A stretch of 64,000 nucleotides of DNA. It comes from CAYILR01 sp964364175 (GTDB taxonomy: Bacteria; Bdellovibrionota; UBA1018). Below are positions 8,196-16,562 of this stretch, piece after piece. The notes beneath the pieces are model-generated. The model had not been told where the DNA came from, did not search any database, and saw only the letters and a program-made list of their open reading frames with translations. Location: contig CAYILR010000010.1 of NCBI GenBank assembly GCA_964364175.1, positions 1 to 64,000 on the forward strand, written 5' to 3'. The position numbers were made by a program, and so were the translations under genes. Position 1 is the first letter of the stretch. Each line of letters begins with the position of its first letter.

Positions 8196-9863
8196 ATGTC
8201 AGATATTAGCAAGAAGCGCCAAGAGTGGGAGAAACGACGCGAGGCCATCGAAAAGAAGGTTCCTCCGCGTTCTGCACGGTTTACGACTTGGAGCGATCTC
8301 GAAGTTCCGCTTCTCAGCACGCCGGATGATCTCGAAAAAGAAGGCTTTGATTATTTGAGAGATGTTGGGTTTCCGGGTGAGTATCCATTTACTCGCGGGG
8401 TTCAGCACAATATGTATCGCGGCAAGGCCTGGACCATGCGCCAGTTTGCTGGATTTTCAACGCCCGAAGAAACCAATAAGCGATTCAAGCTATTGCTCGA
8501 AAAAGGACAGACTGGTTTGTCGACAGCTTTCGATATGCCAACCCTCATGGGCTACGATGCAGATAGTCCGCGTGGAAAAGGCGAAGTTGGGAAGTGCGGA
8601 GTAGCTGTTTCGTCTCTTGAGGACATGGAGCGACTCTACGAAGGAATTCCGCTCGGGGACATCACGACTTCGATGACGATCAATGGTCCTGCGATTGTGA
8701 TTCTTGCCATGTATTTTGCGGTGGCGGAGAAACAAGGTGTACCCAAAGAGAAAGTCAAAGGGACCCTTCAGAATGATATTTTGAAGGAATATATTGCGCA
8801 GAAGGAATGGATTGTTCCCGTAAAGCCAGCAGTGGGATTCGTTACGGATACCATCGAATATTGCACCAAAAATTATCCCAACTGGAACACGGTCAGCATC
8901 AGTGGGTACCATATTCGGGAAGCAGGAGCGACAGCGGTTCAAGAGTTAGCATTTACGCTAGCGGATGGATTGGCCTACGTCGACGATGCTTTAAAACGGG
9001 GTATGAAGGTGGATGATTTTGCGCCTAGGCTTTCGTTTTTCTTTGATGTTCATAATGATTTTTTTGAGGAGATTGCCAAATTTCGAGCCGCGCGCAGAAT
9101 GTGGGCGAAGTTCATGCGCGAGAGATACCATGCGCAGAACCCCAAATCTTGGATGCTTAGAACGCACGCGCAGACGGCAGGCGTTTCTCTAACAGCTCAA
9201 CAACCCTATAATAATATTGTGCGAGTTGCGCTTCAGGGGATGGCCGCAATCATGGGTGGAACTAATTCACTTCATACCAACAGCATGGATGAAACCTTGG
9301 CGCTGCCGACTGACGAAGCGGTTTTGATTGCGCTAAGAACTCAGCAAATCATCGCTGAAGAAACCGGAGTCACTAACGTCGTCGATCCTTTTGGCGGCTC
9401 GTATTTCATGGAGTCTCTCACTAACAAAGTGGAAAAAGAGGCCATGGGGTACATCCGCAAAATTGATGAAATGGGTGGGATGGTAGCGGCAGTTGAAAAA
9501 GGCTATCCGCAGGCTGAGATTGCAAACAGCGCGTACCATTTTCAGAAGCTTTTTGAGGCAAAACAAAAAACCATGGTTGGTGTCAATAAGTACCAGATGG
9601 TTGAACCTAAACGTACGATTGAAACTCTGTACATCGATCGCAGTATTGAAGAAAGCCAGGTTCAAAAACTGCATGCGCTCAAAAGAAAGCGCTCTGCTCA
9701 AGCTCATGCGCAGGCGATGCGAAATGTGAAAGAGGCTGCTCAGTCCGGAAAAAATCTGTGTGAGCCGGTTATTGCTGCAGTGAAAGCACACGCAACTCTG
9801 CAAGAAATTTGCGATACGTTCCGCGATGTTTTTGGGGCATATACGGAAACAGGGAGCTTCTGA
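8196..9863 (+). CDS. acyl-CoA mutase catalytic subunit (isobutyryl-CoA-mutase-like)
   Basis: 555 residues: the TIM-barrel catalytic subunit of an adenosylcobalamin acyl-CoA mutase without a fused B12 domain. Automatic annotation would call it methylmalonyl-CoA mutase. Two substrate-defining positions differ from that enzyme: F84 (TMRQFAGF) and Q202 (EYIAQKEW). They match Phe80/Gln198 of isobutyryl-CoA mutase rather than Tyr89/Arg207 of methylmalonyl-CoA mutase. The spacing agrees exactly (118 residues, and 37 more to the conserved His239 in GYHIREAG). The B12 subunit gene lies downstream, separated by a HipA-like kinase gene. Isomerisation of butyryl- and isobutyryl-CoA or a similar acyl-CoA is the likely role. 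Confidence 0.88.
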   Translation: MSDISKKRQEWEKRREAIEKKVPPRSARFTTWSDLEVPLLSTPDDLEKEGFDYLRDVGFPGEYPFTRGVQHNMYRGKAWTMRQFAGFSTPEETNKRFKLLLEKGQTGLSTAFDMPTLMGYDADSPRGKGEVGKCGVAVSSLEDMERLYEGIPLGDITTSMTINGPAIVILAMYFAVAEKQGVPKEKVKGTLQNDILKEYIAQKEWIVPVKPAVGFVTDTIEYCTKNYPNWNTVSISGYHIREAGATAVQELAFTLADGLAYVDDALKRGMKVDDFAPRLSFFFDVHNDFFEEIAKFRAARRMWAKFMRERYHAQNPKSWMLRTHAQTAGVSLTAQQPYNNIVRVALQGMAAIMGGTNSLHTNSMDETLALPTDEAVLIALRTQQIIAEETGVTNVVDPFGGSYFMESLTNKVEKEAMGYIRKIDEMGGMVAAVEKGYPQAEIANSAYHFQKLFEAKQKTMVGVNKYQMVEPKRTIETLYIDRSIEESQVQKLHALKRKRSAQAHAQAMRNVKEAAQSGKNLCEPVIAAVKAHATLQEICDTFRDVFGAYTETGSF

Positions 9864-9864
9864 G

Positions 9865-9961
9865 TATCTATTCTGTAATCTATTCTAAAAAGTGTCAAAA
9901 AATAGACTAATGTAGTGAAATTATTTGATTTTATTTATTCTACAATCTATTCTTAAAGTGT
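9865..9961 (+). repeat. direct repeats upstream of yjjJ-like gene, likely operators
   Basis: Two near-identical direct repeats of 25-26 bp, at 9870-9895 and 9937-9961, share ATTCT, AATCTATTCT and AAAGTGT; the second runs into the GTG start. ATCTATTCT also occurs twice within the first copy (from 9867 and 9878). A partial inverted copy (AATAGACTA) lies between them. The downstream gene encodes its own winged helix, so autoregulation is the simplest explanation. Confidence 0.55.
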
Positions 9962-11276
9962 GCCTAAAAAGTTCAATAATGAGGAATTAGTTTTCAAAAT
10001 CCGTCTGTTGCTAAAACAAAAGGCAGGGATTTCAGCTAAAGCCATTTGTCACGAGCTACTCATTAGCCAAGCCACCTTTTCGCGCTTGATGACGAAGATA
10101 CCAGATGTCTTGAAAATTGGCAGGGCGCGCAGTCTCCAGTATGCATTACGACGAAAAATCGCTGATGTAGGCGAAGTAGTTCCGCTCTACGAAATTCAAA
10201 AAGATGGAAAAGAAACTCTTTTAGCTAAATTGCATGCGGTCTATCCTCGCGGTTTTTATTTGGAGGGTGTTGCTAATTCTGCGCAAAGTAAAATTTATGG
10301 GGATTTGCCCTTCTTTTTGGATGACCTTAGGCCCTCTGGTTTTTTAGGTCGACTGATCCCTCGTGCTCATCCTGAACTTGGACTCCCTCATGATATTCGG
10401 AGTTGGACAGCAGACCATAGCCTCAACTATTTGGTTCGTTTGGGCTGGAATGAAGTGGGAAATTTCATATTAGGAAATCAGGCGTTTATTCTCCACCAAA
10501 AACAAAACCGCCTAAAGCAACAGGATGTATCGGCATCGGAATATCCAAAATTAGCTCAAGAAATTTTATTGAAAGGAAACGCAGGATCATCAGCAGAGGG
10601 AGAACAACCCAAGTTTTTTGTTCCAGAGAGGGGTTTGTTTGTAAAGTTTTCGCCAGCCGTGCGAGATAATTTAAGCCAAAGAGTGGCTGATTTGCTTGTG
10701 AGTGAGCATTTGGTTCATGAAACACTCAATGAGTTTGGGATGAACGCAATATCGTCCAAAATTGTTCAAGAAAACAATCAGATTTTTTTAGAAATGGAAA
10801 GATTTGATCGAGAGGGTAAAGGTCGACGAGGTATTATTTCTTTGCGTGCCATGAATGCAGAGTTTGTGGGAAAACCAGGGAGATGGAGCGAGGTTTGCGA
10901 GGCATTGGTTGGTTTAAGAATTATTTCGCAAGAAATCCATGCGAAAACAATGCGTGTTGAGCTTTTTGGCCAAATGATTGCCAATACAGATATGCATGAG
11001 GGCAATTTGTCTTTTTACTTTGAAAACTTAAAGTGCGGAGATCTAGCCCCTGTGTATGACATGCTTCCGATGCACTATGCACCCCAACAAAATCAGCTGA
11101 TTGAGCGCGAATGGGAGTGGCCACTCCCCCTGCCGGAACAAAAAGAGGATTGGATATGGGCTCATCAAGCTGCACTTGTATTTTGGGGCAAAATTAGGAT
11201 GGAAAACAGAATCAGCAAAGAGTTCAGAGAAATTGCGGCACAAAATTATAAAAAGGGAAAAGCGCTAGAGATATAA
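9960..11276 (+). CDS. YjjJ-type HipA-family kinase with N-terminal winged helix
   Basis: 438 residues from a GTG that overlaps the repeat upstream. The N-terminal 60 or so residues form a helix-turn-helix (ISAKAICHELLISQATFSRL), and the rest is a HipA-like Ser/Thr kinase. The catalytic loop TDMHEGNLSF (near 338-347) and the metal-binding YDMLPMHY (near 360) are intact. The architecture and length match E. coli YjjJ (HipH), a HipA homologue fused to its own DNA-binding domain and needing no separate HipB. It interrupts the operon between the two mutase subunit genes and looks like a transferred module. Confidence 0.85.
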   Translation: MPKKFNNEELVFKIRLLLKQKAGISAKAICHELLISQATFSRLMTKIPDVLKIGRARSLQYALRRKIADVGEVVPLYEIQKDGKETLLAKLHAVYPRGFYLEGVANSAQSKIYGDLPFFLDDLRPSGFLGRLIPRAHPELGLPHDIRSWTADHSLNYLVRLGWNEVGNFILGNQAFILHQKQNRLKQQDVSASEYPKLAQEILLKGNAGSSAEGEQPKFFVPERGLFVKFSPAVRDNLSQRVADLLVSEHLVHETLNEFGMNAISSKIVQENNQIFLEMERFDREGKGRRGIISLRAMNAEFVGKPGRWSEVCEALVGLRIISQEIHAKTMRVELFGQMIANTDMHEGNLSFYFENLKCGDLAPVYDMLPMHYAPQQNQLIEREWEWPLPLPEQKEDWIWAHQAALVFWGKIRMENRISKEFREIAAQNYKKGKALEI

Positions 11277-11326
11277 TCATGTTTTCTGGCTTGCGACTCC
11301 AAGGCGCAGAAGTTAGAAGGAAATGG

Positions 11327-11731
11327 ATGGATTCTAATCGAAAAATTCGAGTACTGGTGGCGAAGCCTGGGTTGGATGGTCATGACCGAGGCGCTAAAGT
11401 CATTGCACGTGCGCTTCGAGATGCGGGATTCGAAGTCATCTACACAGGACTCCACCAAACCCCTGAGATGGTTGTGAATGCTGCGATTGACGAGGACGTT
11501 CACGTGGTGGGTTTGAGCATTCTTTCCGGAGCTCACAATGTTTTGGTTCCCGAGATTATGGCAGGGATTAAAAAAGCAGGACTCAAGGATGCGCTTTTTT
11601 TGGTGGGTGGAATTATTCCTGACGAAGACATTGTTGAGTTGAAAAAAATTGGGGTTCACATGGTTTTTACTCCAGGCGCAAGTCTCCAAGAAGTCGTCGA
11701 TTATATTCAAAAACATGCTCCAAAACGCTAG
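11327..11731 (+). CDS. acyl-CoA mutase B12-binding subunit
   Basis: 134 residues from ATG 11327, preferred because AGAAGG lies six bases upstream; an in-frame ATG at 11279 would add 16 residues unlike the family. This is a free-standing cobalamin-binding Rossmann domain. DGHDRGAKVIA contains the DxHxxG lower-ligand motif, followed by GLSILSGAH and LVGGIIP. It should pair with the catalytic subunit encoded 1.4 kb upstream, as IcmB pairs with IcmA. Its last 17 bases overlap the next gene. Confidence 0.93.
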   Translation: MDSNRKIRVLVAKPGLDGHDRGAKVIARALRDAGFEVIYTGLHQTPEMVVNAAIDEDVHVVGLSILSGAHNVLVPEIMAGIKKAGLKDALFLVGGIIPDEDIVELKKIGVHMVFTPGASLQEVVDYIQKHAPKR

Positions 11732-12866
11732 TGTTCAGAGGAGTCTAAAAGTCCTTGGGTGGATTTTGGGTGCAGTCTTATCCGCCCTCTTGATTCGAAA
11801 TACGGTGTCTCAAGGCCAGGACTTCGAAGTGTATTGGAGAGCCGCGCAGTCCATGTTTGTGGGTGAAAATCCATACGATCTCGCAAAATACGGAGCGATG
11901 GTTCACAAATACCCTCCCTGGAGCACAATGTTGTTTTTGCCTCTGGGGATTTTGAGTATGGCAACGGCCAAGGTTGTTTGGGCGTTGCTGCAACTAGGAT
12001 CTTTGTATGCGCTTTGTTTTTGGGTTTACTCGCGCGCTCGGGTTCGGTTGGGAATTGTTTTTGGAGTGGCCCTGGCGTTTTGGGGTATTTGGGCGGTTCA
12101 TTTTTTGGATGCTCAGGTGAGCTTGATTGTTTTGGCGCTGAGTTTGTTTTTGCTTTCTAGCGAGTCTGTTGTTGCGCAGGCGTTGAGTGGATATTTTCTC
12201 AGCTTTAAGGTCTTTCCGTTATTGGCGCTGGCATCTGTGTTTCAGTTCAAAAAAACGACTACTTGGCTCTTGTGTTGGGTGGGAGTTGCTGGGGTCAGCG
12301 CGATTCCTCTTTTGTATTATTATCATGGGAATGTGGCTCAGATTTTAGAAATGATTCCCCAATGGATGGTGGCTGCTGATTCGGGAGATCAGCTTTTTGG
12401 TTTGGAAAAAACTTTGGGGAGAGACAACCAGGGATTGCCAGCTTTACTGATCAAGACTTTGGGTTTGACCAAGATTGTGGCGGCACTCATTGCCGCATTC
12501 GCTGCGACTTGCCTTCAGTTGTTTTTGCAAAAAAAAGCAAAGTTACAAACCCACGAAAAAATAGCGATGTGGTTGTCCTGGACGACTGTGATTCATCCTT
12601 TGGCTTGGTTTCATAGTTTTGTGTATGTGTTTCCTTTGGCTTGTTTAGTGAGCGAAAAAGCTTGGGTTTTGCAAAAAAAATGGACTTGGTTTGCAGCAAT
12701 TTTATCGATTGCGGCGGTGGTTGCGATCACGCAAAAAACACTCGGTGCCGTAGGCGAATACCTGGAATTTTTTTCAATCAAGGCGTTCGGAGTGATTGCA
12801 CTAAACGTAGTGTTTACTCGCTTGAGTATGAAAGCAACCCTCGATCGGGCGGGCGAACGGGTTTGA
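11715..12866 (+). CDS. GT87-like (DUF2029) polytopic membrane glycosyltransferase
   Basis: 383 residues from ATG 11715, overlapping the B12-subunit gene by 17 bp. Roughly nine or ten hydrophobic helices are visible. The conserved N-terminal loop after the first helix (QDFEVYWRAAQSMFVGENPYD) and KYPPWSTMLFLPLG match polyprenyl-phosphate-sugar-dependent mannosyltransferases of the GT87 family, including the acidic residues expected of a GT-C active site. Sugar donor and acceptor are unknown. It is unrelated to its neighbours in function, so its position in the mutase operon gives no clue. Confidence 0.75.
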   Translation: MLQNASVQRSLKVLGWILGAVLSALLIRNTVSQGQDFEVYWRAAQSMFVGENPYDLAKYGAMVHKYPPWSTMLFLPLGILSMATAKVVWALLQLGSLYALCFWVYSRARVRLGIVFGVALAFWGIWAVHFLDAQVSLIVLALSLFLLSSESVVAQALSGYFLSFKVFPLLALASVFQFKKTTTWLLCWVGVAGVSAIPLLYYYHGNVAQILEMIPQWMVAADSGDQLFGLEKTLGRDNQGLPALLIKTLGLTKIVAALIAAFAATCLQLFLQKKAKLQTHEKIAMWLSWTTVIHPLAWFHSFVYVFPLACLVSEKAWVLQKKWTWFAAILSIAAVVAITQKTLGAVGEYLEFFSIKAFGVIALNVVFTRLSMKATLDRAGERV

Positions 12867-12901
12867 TGAGAACCCTAGCGGCTGTTTACGGAGGATCTAC
12901 G

Positions 12902-12930
12902 TTGCTTTTTTGCCATTAAAATTTTATATA
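12902..12930 (+). promoter_or_regulatory. putative promoter for mnmG
   Basis: TTGCTT (12902-12907), 17-bp spacer, TATATA (12925-12930), in an AT-rich gap 35 bp before the mnmG start. It is a fair sigma-70 match, stronger at the -10. Confidence 0.4.
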
Positions 12931-12964
12931 CCGTCCAGCTATAAATTTTGGACAAAGCTGAATC

Positions 12965-14869
12965 ATGGATAATAACTGGGACATCATTGTAATTGGCGGG
13001 GGACACGCGGGCTGCGAAGCCGCGGTTGCGTCTGCCAAGATGGGTTTGCGTACGGCTATGATTACGCAGCTACCTGAGAAGATCGGGTTTATGTCTTGTA
13101 ATCCAGCGATGGGTGGATTGGCTAAAGGTCAATTGATCAAAGAAATTGATGCTTTGGGTGGGATCATGGGCATCAATACTGACAAAACTGCGATCCAGTA
13201 TCGTCGGTTGAACTCGAGTAAGGGTCCAGCGGTCAGATCCTCTCGGGCTCAGTGTGACAAGCTGACTTATGCCCGTTCGATGCTGAGTTATTTGAAAGAG
13301 GAAGTTCTGGGTCTCAGTATTCTTCGTGGTGAGGTGGAAGATATTCTCACGGAGAATTCTAGAGTGACGGGCGTTCGTCTGAAAAGTGGGGAAACGCTCA
13401 GCACTCGAGCTGCTGTTGTGACTTCGGGTACATTTCTCAGAGCGCTGATGTATACGGGATTTGAAAAAACTGAGGGGGGTCGAGTAGGTGATCCTTCGGC
13501 GAGAGGGTTGAGTATAGCGCTGGAGCGTATGGGGTTTCGACTTCGACGACTGAAGACCGGTACACCACCTAGATTACATAGAAAATCGATTGATTTCAGT
13601 AAGTTAGAACTTCAGCCGGGGGATCTTAAGCCTGTTCCTTTTTCGTTTTATTTCAGGCCAGAGCGGTTTCCGGTGATGCCTCAGGTGCCTTGTTATATTA
13701 CCTACACCAACGACCAAACCCATGAAATCATTGAACAAAACTTCGATCGCTCGCCTATGTTTACTGGAATGATCCAAGGAGTTGGTCCCAGATACTGTCC
13801 TTCGATCGAAGATAAGGTCAAAAGATTTCGTGACAAGGATCGACACCAAATCTTCTTAGAACCCGAGGGGTTAGATGTGGATGAGATTTATGTCAACGGC
13901 ATCTCGACTAGCCTTCCAGTGGACGTTCAGGAGAAATTTGTCCATAGTATCCATGGGTTAGAGGCTGCTGAGTTTGTGCGACATGGGTATGCGGTGGAAT
14001 ATGATGCTGTCGATGCGCGTCAATTGCAGGCAACCTTGCAAGCTAAGGATATTCAAGGGCTTTTTTTGGCGGGTCAGGTCAACGGAACTTCGGGATACGA
14101 GGAAGCTGGAGCTCAGGGATTGATTGCTGGAATTAATGCAGCACTTTTTTGCCAGGAAAAAGCTCCATTTACGTTGGCTCGAGACGAGGGTTATATTGGA
14201 GTTTTGATTGATGATCTCGTACTCAAGGGTTCTGATGAACCCTACCGTATGTTTACATCTCGCGCCGAATATCGACTTTTGTTGAGAGAAGACAATGCTG
14301 ATATCCGCCTGACAGAAAAGGGAAGGCAGCTGGGTTTGATTGATGATTCTGCGTACGATATTTTTCAAACTAAGATGAATGCGATTTCTACATTGAAGGA
14401 AGAGATCAAGAGTTTTTCTGTATTTCCAACCCCCGAATCTCGGCGTTGGTTTACGGACCGTGAGATGCACGCCATTCAGGACAAAATTTCAGGGGAGTTT
14501 TTGCTGAAAAGACCTGAAATTGGCTGGACTGAGTTGAATAGTTTGGGGTTGGACGCTGACCAAAGATATTCTGAGGATGTTTTGGAGCAAGTTGAAATTC
14601 AAACGAAGTACGAGGGATACATCAAACGTGATGTGGAGCTTTTGCAGGGTTTGAAGAAGCAAGAGGGAGTTAAAATTCCTTTCACTCTTGATTTTGATGA
14701 AATTTCAGGTCTTTCGACGGAAGTTCGCATGAAATTGAAGGAAGTTCGCCCGGAAACACTGGGGCAAGCGAGCAGAATTCAGGGAGTTACGCCAGCTGCA
14801 GTAGCAGGACTCATGATTTACTTGAAGTCGATGGAAGCTAGACAAAAAAGCGCAAAGAATTCTGGGTAG
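12965..14869 (+). CDS. mnmG: tRNA uridine-5-carboxymethylaminomethyl modification enzyme MnmG
   Basis: 634 residues, normal length. FAD-dependent partner of MnmE in wobble-uridine modification. The N-terminus holds the dinucleotide-binding motif GGGHAGCEAA at about residues 8-17, then the family signatures CNPAMGG and GTFLR. GQVNGTSGYEEAGAQG binds FAD and LRLLREDNAD-type sequence (YRLLLREDNADIRLTEKG) begins the C-terminal part. The gene starts a block with rsmG, parS and parAB, an order conserved near many bacterial origins. Confidence 0.97.
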   Translation: MDNNWDIIVIGGGHAGCEAAVASAKMGLRTAMITQLPEKIGFMSCNPAMGGLAKGQLIKEIDALGGIMGINTDKTAIQYRRLNSSKGPAVRSSRAQCDKLTYARSMLSYLKEEVLGLSILRGEVEDILTENSRVTGVRLKSGETLSTRAAVVTSGTFLRALMYTGFEKTEGGRVGDPSARGLSIALERMGFRLRRLKTGTPPRLHRKSIDFSKLELQPGDLKPVPFSFYFRPERFPVMPQVPCYITYTNDQTHEIIEQNFDRSPMFTGMIQGVGPRYCPSIEDKVKRFRDKDRHQIFLEPEGLDVDEIYVNGISTSLPVDVQEKFVHSIHGLEAAEFVRHGYAVEYDAVDARQLQATLQAKDIQGLFLAGQVNGTSGYEEAGAQGLIAGINAALFCQEKAPFTLARDEGYIGVLIDDLVLKGSDEPYRMFTSRAEYRLLLREDNADIRLTEKGRQLGLIDDSAYDIFQTKMNAISTLKEEIKSFSVFPTPESRRWFTDREMHAIQDKISGEFLLKRPEIGWTELNSLGLDADQRYSEDVLEQVEIQTKYEGYIKRDVELLQGLKKQEGVKIPFTLDFDEISGLSTEVRMKLKEVRPETLGQASRIQGVTPAAVAGLMIYLKSMEARQKSAKNSG

Positions 14870-14871
14870 CC

Positions 14872-15516
14872 ATGAGCACACAGCCGCGATTGAATGAATT
14901 ATTGGTAGAGAGTATTCAGGGGCAGGGAGCGGATGAAAAAATTCAGCGACTGTTGAAATTTCGTGAGCTAGTTCTTGCTGGAAATCAGGTTCAAAATCTT
15001 ACCCGGATTGTTTCTGAGGAGGATTTTTTCTTCGGACACATCTTGGATTGCCTAAAAATTCAAGAATTGGGCTGGATTCAGGAGCAAAACATCGATTTAG
15101 GCACAGGGATGGGGGTTCCAGGGCTGATTTGTGCGATTCTCGAGCCCACTTCGCGTTGGATTTTAGTGGATTCTGAAAAAAAGAAGGCAGCATTTGTTGC
15201 TGAGGCAACAGAGCAGCTGGGGTTAGGTCAGCGGGTTGAGGTGTTTTCTGATCGAATTGAGTCTTTGAGTCACGCCAAATTAAAAAGCAGCGTGATTTTT
15301 TCGCGTGCAGTGGGGAAAGTAGACAAGATTTACGGCTGGATCGAGAAATGTTCTACGTGGAACAGTCTTGTTTTATTCAAGGGGCCCAATTGGCAAGAAG
15401 AGTGGAAAGAATTTCAAAGCCATAAATTTAAGAGCCCGCTTAGGATTCAAGATCGCATTGAGTACTCAGCGCAGGAAAAAAACCGAGTATTAGTTCGACT
15501 GACGCGTACTCAGTGA
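14872..15516 (+). CDS. rsmG: 16S rRNA (guanine-527-N7) methyltransferase
   Basis: 214 residues starting two bases after the mnmG stop. A Rossmann-fold SAM-dependent methyltransferase for G527 of 16S rRNA. The SAM loop is DLGTGMGVPGL, with acidic residue in LVDSEKKKA and a conserved FSRAVG segment. LTRIVSEEDFFFGHILDC matches the family's N-terminal signature. A parS-like site lies inside the gene (15349-15363) and a perfect one directly after the stop. Confidence 0.95.
   Translation: MSTQPRLNELLVESIQGQGADEKIQRLLKFRELVLAGNQVQNLTRIVSEEDFFFGHILDCLKIQELGWIQEQNIDLGTGMGVPGLICAILEPTSRWILVDSEKKKAAFVAEATEQLGLGQRVEVFSDRIESLSHAKLKSSVIFSRAVGKVDKIYGWIEKCSTWNSLVLFKGPNWQEEWKEFQSHKFKSPLRIQDRIEYSAQEKNRVLVRLTRTQ
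15349..15363. promoter_or_regulatory. second parS-like site inside rsmG
   Basis: TGTTCTACGTGGAAC differs from the palindromic site at 15517-15531 by one base (T for C). It lies 168 bp upstream in coding sequence, so chance is possible, but sites are commonly clustered. Confidence 0.55.
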
Positions 15517-15531
15517 TGTTCCACGTGGAAC
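15517..15531. promoter_or_regulatory. parS centromere site
   Basis: GTTCCACGTGGAAC is a perfect 14-bp palindrome, preceded by T, directly after the rsmG stop and 169 bp before parA. It matches the near-universal bacterial parS consensus and should be the loading site for the ParB encoded downstream. Confidence 0.93.
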
Positions 15532-15570
15532 TTTTCTAAAAAACAAAAAATACTCTTGTACGTCTGAATA

Positions 15571-15670
15571 TTCGTGGTTACTCTGTAGTTGTCTTGAAAA
15601 TTTTGAAGGTGCAATACCCACACAACCACGAAAAGAAGGGCGATTCCGCAGATTTTTGCGAGAATCGCCC
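15571..15670 (+). other. structured region upstream of parA
   Basis: Two inverted repeats fill the gap. TTCGTGGTT (15571-15579) pairs with AACCACGAA (15624-15632) around a 44-base loop. GGGCGATTCCGCA (15638-15650) pairs with TGCG-A-GAATCGCCC (15657-15670) as a 13-bp stem with one bulge. Downstream is CTTATTTCTC, a weak T-rich tail. This may be the rsmG terminator, a parA leader structure or a small RNA. Confidence 0.5.
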
Positions 15671-15699
15671 CTTATTTCTCAGCTGAAAAGAAAGAAGAT

Positions 15700-16539
15700 A
15701 TGGGAAAGGTCATTGCTCTTACCAACCAAAAAGGCGGAGTCGGAAAAACAACAACAACAGTGAATTTAGCGGCGTCGCTCGCTGTTGCTGAAAGAAAAGT
15801 TCTGGTGATCGACTTTGATCCTCAAGGGAACGCGTCCTCTGCGTTAGGTGTAAGTCGAGAGTCGCTTGTAGGGAAGCCCACGATTTATCACGGGCTGATT
15901 GGACAAAATCCAATTTCAGAAACGATTCTTCCTACTGAAATGGATTGCTTGTCTGTATCTCCAGCAAACAGTGATCTGACGGGTGCAGAAATTGAATTAG
16001 TTTCGGCTTTTGCTCGTGAGCAAAAATTAAAATCTGCCTTGGCTGAAATTAAGCAGAAATACGATTACATTTTAATTGATTGCCCACCTTCGTTGGGGCT
16101 TTTGACCGTAAATGCACTGACTGCAGCAGATAGTTTCTTAGTTCCACTCCAATGCGAATATTTTGCACTTGAGGGATTAAGTCAACTAATGCATACGGTG
16201 AGTTTGATTCGCCAAAGTACAAATCCCAATCTGAAAGAAGAAGGAATTATTCTGACCATGTTTGATGGTCGAAATAATTTGGCAAACGAAGTGGTGCAGG
16301 AAGTTCGCAGACACTTTGGTTCACAAGTTTTCCAAACGGTCATTCCCAGAAACGTTCGTTTGAGTGAATGCTCGAGTTTTGGAAAACCCGTTTTGCTTTA
16401 TGACATCGATTCCAAAGGCTGCCTCGCTTATTTGAATTTGGCGAAGGAGCTTTTGGCAAACAATCAGCCAGCTATGCAATCTATTATGCCGCCCCCGGCC
16501 ACACCAGAAATGGTGTCAGCTGCATCGGCATCAGTATAA
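15700..16539 (+). CDS. parA: chromosome partitioning ATPase ParA
   Basis: 279 residues; the short chromosomal type without an N-terminal HTH. Deviant Walker A KGGVGKTTTT at about residues 10-19, Walker A' region VIDFDPQGNASS and Walker B-like YDYILIDCPPSLG are all present. It uses ATP-dependent DNA binding to move ParB-parS complexes. The family core ends near residue 255; a Pro/Ala-rich C-terminal tail (MPPPATPE) is extra. It precedes parB by about 20 bp and follows a parS site. Confidence 0.96.
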   Translation: MGKVIALTNQKGGVGKTTTTVNLAASLAVAERKVLVIDFDPQGNASSALGVSRESLVGKPTIYHGLIGQNPISETILPTEMDCLSVSPANSDLTGAEIELVSAFAREQKLKSALAEIKQKYDYILIDCPPSLGLLTVNALTAADSFLVPLQCEYFALEGLSQLMHTVSLIRQSTNPNLKEEGIILTMFDGRNNLANEVVQEVRRHFGSQVFQTVIPRNVRLSECSSFGKPVLLYDIDSKGCLAYLNLAKELLANNQPAMQSIMPPPATPEMVSAASASV

Positions 16540-16562
16540 GTTTTAGTTGAAGGAGAATGAGA

